Under the pieces are notes generated by a model. The model was not told where the DNA came from. It saw nothing but the letters and a program-made list of their open reading frames with translations, and searched no databases. The translations under genes and the position numbers were made by a program. A DNA stretch of 64,000 nt, taken from contig NZ_CP132942.1 in NCBI RefSeq assembly GCF_040359615.1, positions 1,488,001 to 1,552,000 of the forward strand. Direction: 5' to 3'. Position 1 is the stretch's first letter. The number at the start of each line of letters is the position of its first letter. This stretch comes from Tunturibacter psychrotolerans. GTDB lineage: Bacteria > Acidobacteriota > Terriglobia > Terriglobales > Acidobacteriaceae. Positions 8,892 to 17,234 of the stretch are shown piece by piece.

Positions 8892-10733
8892 ATGCCCCTG
8901 AGATACTGCTGGCGGGAGCAAATAAGACCTATGATCTCTGGACCTAATTCCTCTTCCGCATCAGCCTCAAGTCAGCGCAGCTATAACACTTTGCTCTTGT
9001 GCGTGGCCGGACTCGGCGGTCTCCTCTATGGGGTGGACATCGGAATCATCGGGGGAGCGCTGCCGTATCTGGAGGCGACGTCAGGGTTGAATGCCGGACA
9101 GCTTTCGGTGATTGTGGCGGCTGTCCTGCTCGGCAGCGTCATTTCGACCATCTTCGCCGGGCTGCTCGCGGACTGGATGGGCCGCAAACCAATGATGACT
9201 TTAAGCGGACTCGTCTTTGTCGTGAGCATTCCCGTCATTGCACTGTCCCATGGCTACGGTCCACTCTTTGTTGGACGACTCCTGCAAGGAGTTAGCGGGG
9301 GATTTATCGGCGTGGTGGTACCGCTATATCTCGCGGAATGCCTCGCTTCAACCAATCGAGGTAAGGGAACGGGAATATTTCAGTGGCTGCTTACCCTTGG
9401 TATCGTTGCCGCAGCATTGATCGGGATCTACTACAGTTATCGCGTTGAGGCCGTGGCGCGTGCGTCTGATGCGGCGGCGCTGTTTCAGGTCAAAGATCGT
9501 GCGTGGAGGCATATCTTCTGGATCTCGCTGCCGCCCGGAGTTCTATTCGTTCTCGGTAGCATCTTCGTCACTGAGTCACCACGCCACCTGTTTCGCACCG
9601 GCCACCGTGAACGAGCCATGACGGCACTGCTTCGTTCGCGAACTCCGGCAATGGCGGAGCTCGAGTTCGGCGAGATGGAAGAGCGTTCGCTGAACGTCGG
9701 GAGACCGGATGGATCAAGTGAAAAGAACGCGGAGAGCCTCTTGCGCAGAAAGTACGCCATTCCATTTGTACTTGCTTGCGTGATTCTCTTCTGTAACACG
9801 GCGACCGGCGTCAACTCTATCATCGGTTACAACACAAGCATCCTGCTACAAAGCGGCCTCTCCGATTTAGCAGCGCATTGGGGATATGTCATCTTTACCA
9901 CCGTGAACTTCCTGATGACGATCGTAGGAATGACACTCGTCGATCGCAAGGGACGCAGATTTTTGCTCATCCTGGGTAGCACAGGTCTGATGGCGGCGCT
10001 GATCACAATCGGAGCTCTATTCTGGCAAACGGAAAAATCCAATCTCGAGTGTCGCGGCGCTGTTCAATCTCTCGTAGGGCCGCGACAGGAGTTGATTCTT
10101 AAGTTCGGTCAAGCGGAAGCCGATCGTCTCCTGGCGGCCAGTGGTCACGAAGACACGGCCTCTCTCAGTGCACATGCATCACTGGCGGTAATCTACTCCT
10201 ACGGAGGCTTTACCGGGGCGACTACCTTCGTCCGCTCTGACGACCCTTCGGCAGAGCTCATCCGGATCACTCGAGCAAGCTCCATTCCCGCAACCAGGGT
10301 CGAAGCTTTCTTCAAGAATCCTTTCTCTGATCTCGACGCTGCTCGGACCGCCCCTTTGATAATTGAGCGAGCGCGAATCGGTCAAATTCCTGACCGTGCT
10401 CACGGATATCTGGTGGCGCTCGCTCTGTTTACGTTCATCGCTTTCTTTGCGGTAGGGCCTGGCGTGTGTGTCTGGCTTGCGCTTTCGGAGTTAATGCCGA
10501 CGCGAATCCGCTCCGTCGGAATGAGCGTCGCGCTTGTGATCAACCAGCTCGTATCGACCACACTGGCAGTTCTGTTTCTCCCTGTTGTAAGTAAATACGG
10601 CTACTCGACTATGTTCTTTCTCTTTGCCGCGTTCACGGTGATCTACTTCATCACCGCCACCTTCTTTCTTCCGGAGACCAAAGGAAAGACTTTGGAGCAG
10701 ATTGAGCAGCACTTCGAAGCTTTGGGAAGCTAG
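8892..10733 (+). CDS. MFS sugar porter with large periplasmic insert
   Basis: 613 residues from the ATG at 8892 (GGGAG seven bases upstream); an internal ATG at 8931 is also possible. Twelve hydrophobic segments and sugar-porter signatures are visible: GLLYGVDIGIIGGALPY in TM1, ADWMGRKP after TM2, DRKGRRF in the second half and FLPETKGKTLEQIE at the C-terminus. Most family members have 450-520 residues. The excess is an insert of about 120 residues (about 383-503) between TM9 and TM10, predicted to face the periplasm, with alternating polar sequence and no recognised domain. It probably imports a sugar or sugar derivative by proton symport for the pathway regulated by the nearby DeoR protein. 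Specificity is unknown. Confidence 0.8.
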   Translation: MPLRYCWREQIRPMISGPNSSSASASSQRSYNTLLLCVAGLGGLLYGVDIGIIGGALPYLEATSGLNAGQLSVIVAAVLLGSVISTIFAGLLADWMGRKPMMTLSGLVFVVSIPVIALSHGYGPLFVGRLLQGVSGGFIGVVVPLYLAECLASTNRGKGTGIFQWLLTLGIVAAALIGIYYSYRVEAVARASDAAALFQVKDRAWRHIFWISLPPGVLFVLGSIFVTESPRHLFRTGHRERAMTALLRSRTPAMAELEFGEMEERSLNVGRPDGSSEKNAESLLRRKYAIPFVLACVILFCNTATGVNSIIGYNTSILLQSGLSDLAAHWGYVIFTTVNFLMTIVGMTLVDRKGRRFLLILGSTGLMAALITIGALFWQTEKSNLECRGAVQSLVGPRQELILKFGQAEADRLLAASGHEDTASLSAHASLAVIYSYGGFTGATTFVRSDDPSAELIRITRASSIPATRVEAFFKNPFSDLDAARTAPLIIERARIGQIPDRAHGYLVALALFTFIAFFAVGPGVCVWLALSELMPTRIRSVGMSVALVINQLVSTTLAVLFLPVVSKYGYSTMFFLFAAFTVIYFITATFFLPETKGKTLEQIEQHFEALGS

Positions 10734-10799
10734 CCGCGCCGCTCCTCCAAAAGTGCACATCCATGGAACGGCGAGGCATTTTCTAAAACTGTTTCGTTT

Positions 10800-11035
10800 G
10801 CCCAACGAACAAGTGACTGTTACGAACGACGGCACAACATCAGCCGAAGTGTAACCACAAACTCGAAGGAGCGACTACGTTGTTGCAGGCTTGAACCCCG
10901 GCATCTCCACCGTCAAGGTTGAGACGCCCGGCTTTTCCGCGATCATGAATTCTGGAGTGGTTCTCGCCTCCCAGCAAACTCTGCGGACTGATGTGACCAT
11001 GAAGGTCGGCGCTCTCCTGACGCACTTCTTTTCCG
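10800..11035 (+). pseudogene. Fragment of Oar-like TonB receptor N-terminal domain
   Basis: The plus strand reads VTVTNDGTTSAEV, then a stop, then DYVVAGLNPGISTVKVETPG and SGVVLASQQTLRTDVTMKVG. This is the end of a carboxypeptidase-regulatory-like domain as found at the start of acidobacterial Oar-like TonB-dependent receptors; compare the intact one at 59062 in this window. The plug and barrel are absent, and a stop and frame change interrupt even this piece. It is a relic fused to unrelated sequence. Confidence 0.6.
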
Positions 11036-11069
11036 GAGGCCTACGCGGCGCCTCCACGGCAGAGTCCGC

Positions 11070-11185
11070 GGGAAATCTGCACAGGAAGCCGTTGCTGAAA
11101 AGCCGTTCGCCGATTTCGACGCCGTATGGGCAATGGCATCATCAACAGCGAGCAGGGGGTCCAAGTCGTCTATCTGACCCTTTGA
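11070..11185 (+). pseudogene. Possible C-terminal tail of an MBL-fold hydrolase
   Basis: Read in two frames, this stretch gives AQEAVAEKPFADFDAVW followed by GNGIINSEQGVQVVYLTL and a stop. It resembles the C-terminal end of some metallo-beta-lactamase-fold hydrolases (a pattern like FADLDAKWGNG...VQIVY). The metal-binding core is not present upstream, where the Oar fragment begins instead. Identification rests on memory of the family tail and is tentative. Confidence 0.3.
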
Positions 11186-11244
11186 ACTCTTCACGGACGA
11201 TCCGAACGACCAACCAGAGCGTTACAAAACAAAAGGAGCAACAA

Positions 11245-12040
11245 ATGAGTTATTCGATGAAGCCTATGCGAGCAGTACGAGCAATCTCTCAATCGCTCTC
11301 CATCGCTTTCTTGCTGTTTACGTGCGGCGTGCTGTCAGCGCAGACCGAAGAGAATCGCGTTCGGAATATTGTTCTGGTTCACGGCGCCTGGGCAGATGGT
11401 CTGGCAGGAAAGGTGTCTAAGATCTTCTTGTCAAGGATGGTCACAAGGTCAGCATCGTCCAGGAGCCGGAGACGTCCTTTCAAGACGATGTGACTGCCGT
11501 GAAGCGTATTCTCGCGCTGCAGGACGGACCGTGCATCCTTGTCGCGCACAGCTATGGGGAGCCGTAATTACGGAAGCGGGAAACGGTCCATCGATTGTCG
11601 GCTTGGTGTATATCGCGGCCCACATGCCGGATTCAGGTGAGAAAGAGTCGGACGACGGAAAGCGCTTTCCGAGCGACCTCGCCAGATCAGGCGCCATAAT
11701 GAAAACGCCTGACGGTTTCACCTATGTTGACCCCGCGCAGTTTCATGAATTGTTCGCAGGTGACCTTCCCGGCGACAAAGCCCGCTTTCATGGCGCGCTC
11801 GCAGGTTCTCAACTTTGCGGACAATTTCTCAGCGACAATTACCACGGCTGCCTGGAGAACCAAACCGAGTTGGATGCTAGTTCGCGGGAAGCGATCGAAC
11901 CATCAACCCGGATTTGGAGCGTTGGTATGCTAATCGAGCTCATAGCCACATAGTCGAAGTCGCAGGTGCAAGCCACTCAGTCTACGTCTCGCATCCCAAG
12001 AAAAGTTGCAGATGTAATTGAGAGTGGAGCACGTGCGGTC
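11245..12040 (+). pseudogene. Secreted alpha/beta hydrolase pseudogene
   Basis: The ATG at 11245 has a good AAGGAG upstream and begins a signal peptide (AISQSLSIAFLLFTCGVLSAQ). Then comes NIVLVHGAWADG, the oxyanion strand of EstC/salicylate-esterase-like alpha/beta hydrolases. The frame shifts right after GAWADG. The next block reads LVKDGHKVSIVQEPETSFQDDV and CILVAHSYG (the nucleophile-elbow serine), a second shift leads into AVITEAGNGPSIVGLVYIA and later CLENQTELDASSREAIEP, and a third to HSHIVEVAGASHSVYVSHP (catalytic His). At least three indels, one in an A-run near 11999-12004, inactivate it. The homologous sequence fades at about 12040. Confidence 0.7.
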
Positions 12041-12091
12041 TCGAAAGAGGCCCGGACTCCGCAAGGAGTCTCCACCCCCGGAAGAACCAAA

Positions 12092-12708
12092 ATGAAACTT
12101 CTCGAAATTCAGTCGTCACCAAGAGGCGAATCTTCCGATTCGATCGCCTCACCAAATCATTCATCGAGGCGTGTAAATTCGACAACACCTCGATCGTTGT
12201 AGATACGTTGAACGTCTGGCAAGAACGGCTACCGGAGTTCGACTACGAGACAATTGGAGCGAAGTACAAAGCAGTAAAGAACGAAAGGATGACTGAAACA
12301 GAGGCAAACGTATGGGAGCGTATTCAGTCCTTGATCCAACGCTTTCAGAACGCCGATCGAATCGTCTTAGGAACTTACGACGGCAAACAGTACGGCCCTC
12401 TCTTGAAGGTGGAAAAGGCAATCGTCGTCTGTACACGCGGTTCACGTTCCCGGAAGGTACCTCTATACCGCCCTCGCGTTTCGATCACCACGCAACCTAT
12501 CTGACTCTCCGATGTGGAACTTTGGACTGCCTTACAAGCTCAAACAATTGATTGATCTCGTGGCGCAGCGAAACCTTTTGGTTGCAGCTTGTCGGTGTTC
12601 GAGATCTTTCGGACCGTGATTGTTGGCAACGCGTGAAATCGAGATCTTCAGGAATCAGAAGTGAGCATCGCGAAGGGCAAAGCGACTCTGGAAGGACTGG
12701 TTGAGTGA
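12092..12708 (+). pseudogene. FMN-dependent NADH-azoreductase (AzoR-like) pseudogene with swapped segments
   Basis: MKLLEIQSSPRGESSDS at 12092 is an AzoR-family start and, after one frame change, VVDTLNVWQERLPEFD follows. The block FQNADRIVLG should lead directly to PMWNFGLPYKLKQLIDLVAQRN and then to TYDGKQYGPLLKVEKAIVV. In this sequence TYDGKQYG...SRFDHHATYL comes first (about 12379-12501) and PMWNFG...VAQRN second (about 12512-12572), followed by WLQLVGV and the C-terminal EGLVE-like end. Two neighbouring pieces of the gene have exchanged places with no change of strand, and further frameshifts are present. It is not functional as read. The intact family reduces azo compounds and quinones. 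Confidence 0.65.
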
Positions 12709-12845
12709 TTTCTTAACTAGGTCTGTGACCGCGCATTGCGGTTCCTTCGTAGCCGAACTGCATGTGTGGCTTCTACCCGGCGAAGCGCCAGTACATGGTC
12801 ACTCGGTCGCGCGTTGGAGCTTTTTGTTCCGAGCAAAAGTGGGCC

Positions 12846-12881
12846 GGAGAGGGGTCAGGGTTCGAACCCCTCCCCCTACCA
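12846..12881 (+). other. Hairpin resembling a tRNA/tmRNA 3' end
   Basis: GAGGGGT and ACCCCTC form a 7-bp inverted repeat around CAGGGTTCGA, and the block ends CCCCCTACCA. GGTTCGAACCCC followed by a pyrimidine-rich strand and CCA is what the T-arm and acceptor of a tRNA or tmRNA look like. However, the spacing to CCA is two bases short and no matching 5' acceptor strand (TAGGGGG-like) is found upstream. It may be a leftover integration-site duplicate or only a hairpin at the cobalamin operon's end. Confidence 0.25.
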
Positions 12882-13997
12882 TCATCTATTCATTCGTGCC
12901 AGCACTCGCTCCAGGCCGTGAACCAATCTCTCATTTTCTGCTTCCGACCGAACTGCGGTCCGTAGGTGCACCGGTGCGAGTCCTTCGAAGTTGGCGCAGG
13001 AACGAAGCACAATCTGCTCCTCCGCGGTCATCTTTTCCCAGAGCAGATGGACGTCCACATGTGCAGCGAATCGAAGCAGCAAAAAATTTGTGCTCGAAGA
13101 ATAGGTAAAGATCTTCAAGCGAGCCATTTCTCGCTCTAGCCAAGTCCGTCGCAGATGATTCTCTCGACGGGTCTCCTCTGCATAGGCGCTGTCTTCGAGA
13201 GCGGCAGAGACCGCCTCTGAAGCCAAACTCGAGATAGGCCATGGAGCAAGCCTGTTGTTCAAATTCCGAATAGACGAAGCACTACTGACCGCGTAGGCCA
13301 CACGCAGCCCGGGAATCGCAAAAAATTTCGTTACCGAACGAAACACGACTAGATTTTCCGACTCGATTGCGGATCGGGTTAAGGATTGGGTCGGAACATA
13401 ATCTATGAACGCTTCATCGAGCAGCACCTTGATTCTGTGCTTCGCTGCCATTTCGATGAGGTCTCGCATAATGCCGGCTTCACAAAGTGCGCCAGAAGGA
13501 TTCTGCGGATTGGCCAACAGAAGTGCGTCGCAATCATCTTCCAATGCAGCTCGTAGCAGCGTTTCGGGCTGGTAGGAAAATCCCTCTTCCTGGGCCAGAT
13601 AGTATCGAGCGACCTCGACACCAGCGTTCGTGAGAGTTTGCCTATACTCACTGAATGAGGGGACAGGCAGAAGGCAACGTGCAATCTTGAGTGAACGCAG
13701 AGCGGCTTCGAGAAGCGGCACAAAACCGTTGGCGACTGCGGTATTCTCGGGGAGGATTTCCGAGGCTTCTGCCAAAGCTTTCTTGAGTTCGGTCAATTCA
13801 AGATCGGGATATGCAACTAGAACGGCAGGATCCGCGAGGGCCTGCTGAAGTGTGATGAACACCGACGCGGGAGGGCCAGCTGGATTGATGTTGGCGCTGA
13901 AATCAATGAGCTGTTTCGGCTCGAGCCCATACCGGGCAGCGATCTGACGAAGTTGACCGCCATGTGTTGGCAAGAAAATCTGCGCGGGTGGCGTCAT
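12882..13997 (-). CDS. cobD: L-threonine-O-3-phosphate decarboxylase (CobD type)
   Basis: 371 residues. Makes (R)-1-amino-2-propanol O-2-phosphate, the linker between the corrin ring and nucleotide loop. The class I/II PLP-aminotransferase fold is clear: IDFSANINPAGPP near residue 32, LANPQNPSGA near 161, LDEAFIDY near 193, and SVTKFFAIPGLR, where Lys224 should bind PLP. A histidinol-phosphate aminotransferase was considered, but the SANINPAGPP motif and position fit CobD. The ATG overlaps the cbiB stop as ATGA, indicating translational coupling. It is the last gene of the cobalamin operon. Naming note: this is Salmonella CobD (Pseudomonas CobC). Confidence 0.85.
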   Translation of the reverse strand: MTPPAQIFLPTHGGQLRQIAARYGLEPKQLIDFSANINPAGPPASVFITLQQALADPAVLVAYPDLELTELKKALAEASEILPENTAVANGFVPLLEAALRSLKIARCLLPVPSFSEYRQTLTNAGVEVARYYLAQEEGFSYQPETLLRAALEDDCDALLLANPQNPSGALCEAGIMRDLIEMAAKHRIKVLLDEAFIDYVPTQSLTRSAIESENLVVFRSVTKFFAIPGLRVAYAVSSASSIRNLNNRLAPWPISSLASEAVSAALEDSAYAEETRRENHLRRTWLEREMARLKIFTYSSSTNFLLLRFAAHVDVHLLWEKMTAEEQIVLRSCANFEGLAPVHLRTAVRSEAENERLVHGLERVLARMNR

Positions 13998-14947
13998 CGT
14001 CGTCCTCGGTGCAGCAACAACGCAGTAAGCGCTCCGACTACCGAGACAACTGCGACCATTCGAATTGACTGCTTTGCCTTCTGTACCCTTGGTCGCGCAA
14101 ATTCCTCTCCAATGAGAGGCGAAGCCAAAAGCTCGCCCGCGTAATGACTCTCACCGCCCAAACGAACCTGAAGTGCGCCGGCAATGGCGCTCTCCGGCTG
14201 TCCGGCATTCGGACTCTTGTGTTTGGCTCCGTCGCGACGCCATGTTTCAAGCGCAGCTATGGGACTCGCATCTTCTATAAGAGCGGCGGCGGTAATGCCC
14301 AGGGCCGTCAGTCGGGAGGGGAGAAAATTGGCAACGTCATCCAGCCGCGCAGCTATTTTGCCAAAGTAAAAGTATCTATCGTCTGCATGGCCGATCATAG
14401 AGTCGAGCGTGTTGACCGCCTTGTAGGACATGGCGAGCGGAACCCCTCCGATCGCCATATAAAAGAGAGGCGCGATGACACCATCCGAGCAACTTTCTGC
14501 GACGGTTTCGATCACCGCGCGGCTAATATCCTGTTCGTTCAGCGTCTGAGTATCGCGACCGACGATTCTTGAGAGACGTTGTCGCGCCAGAACGATCTCG
14601 TGTTTTTCAAGAGCGTTTACTACAGCAGAGGCCTCATCGTGCAGACTGCGCGATGCGAGGCATGTCCAAGCCAAAAGCGTCTCTGCGACGAACCCCAACC
14701 GCCTGTCTCGTTCCTTCATCCAGGCGATAGTCTTCGCGGTACTCAAATAAACCACCACAACCATGCCGAAGGTCAGCACCCCGCCCGCCGCAAGCTCGGC
14801 CGCGGGAGTCTGCCCAGGCCTCCGTAAAATTCGCTCTCCCTCTTCAATTCCTCTACCAATGACCCGCACGGGATGCGGAAGCCATTCAGGATCTCCGGCT
14901 ATCCAGTCGAACAAATACGCCGCAGCAAGAGCGCTTCGACTACTCAT
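13994..14947 (-). CDS. cbiB: Adenosylcobinamide-phosphate synthase CbiB
   Basis: 317 residues, an integral membrane protein with several hydrophobic segments. It condenses adenosylcobyric acid with aminopropanol phosphate. Family motifs seen: AYLFDWIAGDPEWLPHPVR at the N-terminus, ESCSDGVIAPLFY, and NTLDSMIGHADDRY with FGKIAARLDDVANF. The length matches the family (about 310-320). Its ATG overlaps the cobQ stop (ATGA), and its own stop overlaps the start of the CobD-type gene, so the three are translationally linked. It works between CobQ (upstream gene) and CobU. Confidence 0.9.
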   Translation of the reverse strand: MSSRSALAAAYLFDWIAGDPEWLPHPVRVIGRGIEEGERILRRPGQTPAAELAAGGVLTFGMVVVVYLSTAKTIAWMKERDRRLGFVAETLLAWTCLASRSLHDEASAVVNALEKHEIVLARQRLSRIVGRDTQTLNEQDISRAVIETVAESCSDGVIAPLFYMAIGGVPLAMSYKAVNTLDSMIGHADDRYFYFGKIAARLDDVANFLPSRLTALGITAAALIEDASPIAALETWRRDGAKHKSPNAGQPESAIAGALQVRLGGESHYAGELLASPLIGEEFARPRVQKAKQSIRMVAVVSVVGALTALLLHRGRR

Positions 14948-16557
14948 CTCGCCACACCTGCACTTGGTAGTCGTGCAGACATATCTTCCGAGGGATGCGG
15001 ATCATAAGTGAGACCAGCCCATGCGAAGATTTCTCGCATGTCGAGCGCACTCTCGACCGCGTGAGCGAGTCGATTGAGTGAGTCTTCTCGAAGCTGCTTC
15101 CATGGAGTTACTTCACGAGGTGGCGAGAGTCTGTGAAACCCGCGAGCGGCATTAAGAAACTGATGGCGAAAACAGTCTTCCTCGAAGATTCCATGAAGGT
15201 AGGTACCGAAGATGCGCGTGTCGGAACTGATGCATCCGTCTCTGCTTGTTTTGGACGGTTCGTCTTTGCATGCAAGATTCGAGAAGTGCTTTGCTCCCAC
15301 TTCATAGTTGGTATATCCGATGTGAATTTCATACCCTGCAAGGTGCGTCTGTGTAATTTGCTGTTCGAATAAAATTTCGGCCGCCATCTCTCCGTGCGTA
15401 TTTCGAGTTACCTTCTCCGTCTGCATAACGGTGCGAATCGGCAATAAGCCAAGTCCCGCAACCGATCCACTATGCTCCATTCCGGACGGGTCGCAAATCG
15501 CGTTGCCGAGCATTTGCATACCTCCGCAGATACCTACAATAAGACCTGTATGGGCGTACTGCTGCAACGCAATATCCAAACCGGTGTTTTTTATCCAAAG
15601 TAGATCATCCACGGTCTGTTTGCTGCCCGGCAGAATAACTACATCAGCCAGGGCAAGTCCTTCGGTAGTTCGGCAAAACAGCAGAGACACCGACGGTTCT
15701 GCACGCAAGGAATCAAAGTCAGTAAAGTTCGAAAAAGATGGCAGTGCAATCACAGCTATCCGTAACGCACGGTCAGCCGAACTGTCTGAAGCGTCCGCTG
15801 CCGTCCAATTAGTTTTAGTTGTAGCCGGCAGCCCCAGGCTGTCTTCTTCTTCGAGCATCAGCGAAGGCAGATAAGGAATGACTCCCATGCACGGCTTCTT
15901 CACTCGTTCTTCCATCATTTGTATGCCTGGCTCCAGCAAGGTTACGTTGCCACGGAATTTATTAATCGCGAACCCGCGAACGCGCTCCCGTTCCTCAGGG
16001 TCTAGCAGTTCGAGCGTGCCAAGCAGCGAGGCGAAGACTCCTCCACGATCGATGTCGCCGACCAGCAGGCAGCTGGCATCGGCCATCTCAGCCATTCGCA
16101 TGTTCGCAATATCATGCTGCTTCAGATTGATCTCTGCGGGCGAACCGGCACCTTCCAGAATGACGACATCGAACCGGGAGGCAAGAGATTCATAGCTCTC
16201 GCGCACGGCCGGCAACAATTCCTCTATGCGTCGTCGATGATAGTCCGCCGCAGTTACTCGCCCCCAAATCTTTCCGTGCACGATCACCTGCGAGGATTGA
16301 TCGCCGGACGGCTTGATGAGAATAGGGTTCATATGAACCGATGCCGCAACTCCAGCAGCCTCCGCCTGCAGCGCCTGCGCTCGACCAATCTCGAGCCCTT
16401 CAAACGTGGCCGCCGAGTTTAAAGACATATTCTGCGACTTGAATGGCGCAACGCGATAGCCATGCTGGGCGAAGATGCGGCACAGAGCTGCGGTCAGCAT
16501 GGACTTGCCGACATGCGAGCCGGTGCCCAGAACCATGATCGCCCGCGCTCTCGTCAA
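14944..16557 (-). CDS. cobQ: Cobyric acid synthase CobQ/CbiP
   Basis: 537 residues. Amidates four carboxylates (b, d, e, g) of adenosylcobyrinic acid a,c-diamide with glutamine and ATP. The N-terminal P-loop-like GTGSHVGKS lies at residues 11-19 and SQNMSLNSA near 41. The C-terminal class I glutamine amidotransferase has nucleophile Cys344 in GICGGMQML and His455 in GTYLHGIFE. The TTG at 16557 is preferred over a later ATG because a strong GGAGGG precedes it at correct spacing and TTG overlaps the bluB stop (TTGA), repeating the coupling pattern of this operon. Length is somewhat above the common 490-510. Confidence 0.9.
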   Translation of the reverse strand: MTRARAIMVLGTGSHVGKSMLTAALCRIFAQHGYRVAPFKSQNMSLNSAATFEGLEIGRAQALQAEAAGVAASVHMNPILIKPSGDQSSQVIVHGKIWGRVTAADYHRRRIEELLPAVRESYESLASRFDVVILEGAGSPAEINLKQHDIANMRMAEMADASCLLVGDIDRGGVFASLLGTLELLDPEERERVRGFAINKFRGNVTLLEPGIQMMEERVKKPCMGVIPYLPSLMLEEEDSLGLPATTKTNWTAADASDSSADRALRIAVIALPSFSNFTDFDSLRAEPSVSLLFCRTTEGLALADVVILPGSKQTVDDLLWIKNTGLDIALQQYAHTGLIVGICGGMQMLGNAICDPSGMEHSGSVAGLGLLPIRTVMQTEKVTRNTHGEMAAEILFEQQITQTHLAGYEIHIGYTNYEVGAKHFSNLACKDEPSKTSRDGCISSDTRIFGTYLHGIFEEDCFRHQFLNAARGFHRLSPPREVTPWKQLREDSLNRLAHAVESALDMREIFAWAGLTYDPHPSEDMSARLPSAGVAR

Positions 16558-17234
16558 GCCAGCCCTCCTTCACTCCAGTCGCTGTCGTACTGGTCGAGGG
16601 AGAGCACACTCTTCAACGGCGTTCTCTTTTCCCAACCAGCGCGCTCCAAATCGGGCTCTTTTGAAAATGCATTCACGTAACCGAGGCACAGATAGGCTAC
16701 CGGTGTAATTTGATCCGGAATCCTCAGAGTGCTGCGTAATAATCCTGGCTCCAGAATGCTCACCCAGCCGACGCCAACCCCCTCAGCTCTTGCAGCGAGC
16801 CACAGATTTTGAACCGCGCATACGGCCGAGTAGATCGCAGTCTCAGGCATGGTACGTCGCCCCAGTTGATGCCCTTGACTACTCTGCGAATCGCAAACAA
16901 TGCAAAGATTTTGTGGAGCTTCGAGAATCCCTTCGAGCTTTATGCCCGCGTAGTTCTGCTGTTGTTCCCCTTCGTAACTCGCTAGCGCTTGCTCATTAGC
17001 TTTGAGAAAAATCTCATGTACCTTCCGTCGCACAGCGAGGTCGCGCACCACAATGAATCGCCACGGCTGCATTAGGCCGACGGAAGGTGCGTTGTGTGCG
17101 GCCTCCAACAGCCGATGCAATAGTTCGTCTGGAATGGGCTCCGGCAGAAAGCCGCGGCGAACGTCTCTCCGCTCGCGGATGGCTCGATAGACCGCCCTCC
17201 GCTCATTCTCATCGAAGTCCTCTGCTCTGGTCAT
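16554..17234 (-). CDS. bluB: 5,6-dimethylbenzimidazole synthase BluB
   Basis: 226 residues from the ATG at 17234, whose ATGA overlaps the preceding adenosyltransferase stop; in-frame ATG 17240 and GTG 17252 are less likely. BluB is a flavodestructase that cleaves FMNH2 with oxygen to give the lower ligand DMB. Nitroreductase-fold markers fit BluB: RRDVRRGFLPEPIPDELL, AAHNAPSVGLMQPWRFIVV, GRRTMPETAIYS and GVGVGWVSI. Its presence indicates aerobic production of DMB-type cobalamin, and it feeds CobT encoded in the same operon. Confidence 0.9.
   Translation of the reverse strand: MTRAEDFDENERRAVYRAIRERRDVRRGFLPEPIPDELLHRLLEAAHNAPSVGLMQPWRFIVVRDLAVRRKVHEIFLKANEQALASYEGEQQQNYAGIKLEGILEAPQNLCIVCDSQSSQGHQLGRRTMPETAIYSAVCAVQNLWLAARAEGVGVGWVSILEPGLLRSTLRIPDQITPVAYLCLGYVNAFSKEPDLERAGWEKRTPLKSVLSLDQYDSDWSEGGLA

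Noticed and set aside
10733..12900. Insertion sequence as cause of the gene graveyard
   Set aside because: No transposase motif, terminal inverted repeat or target duplication could be found there.
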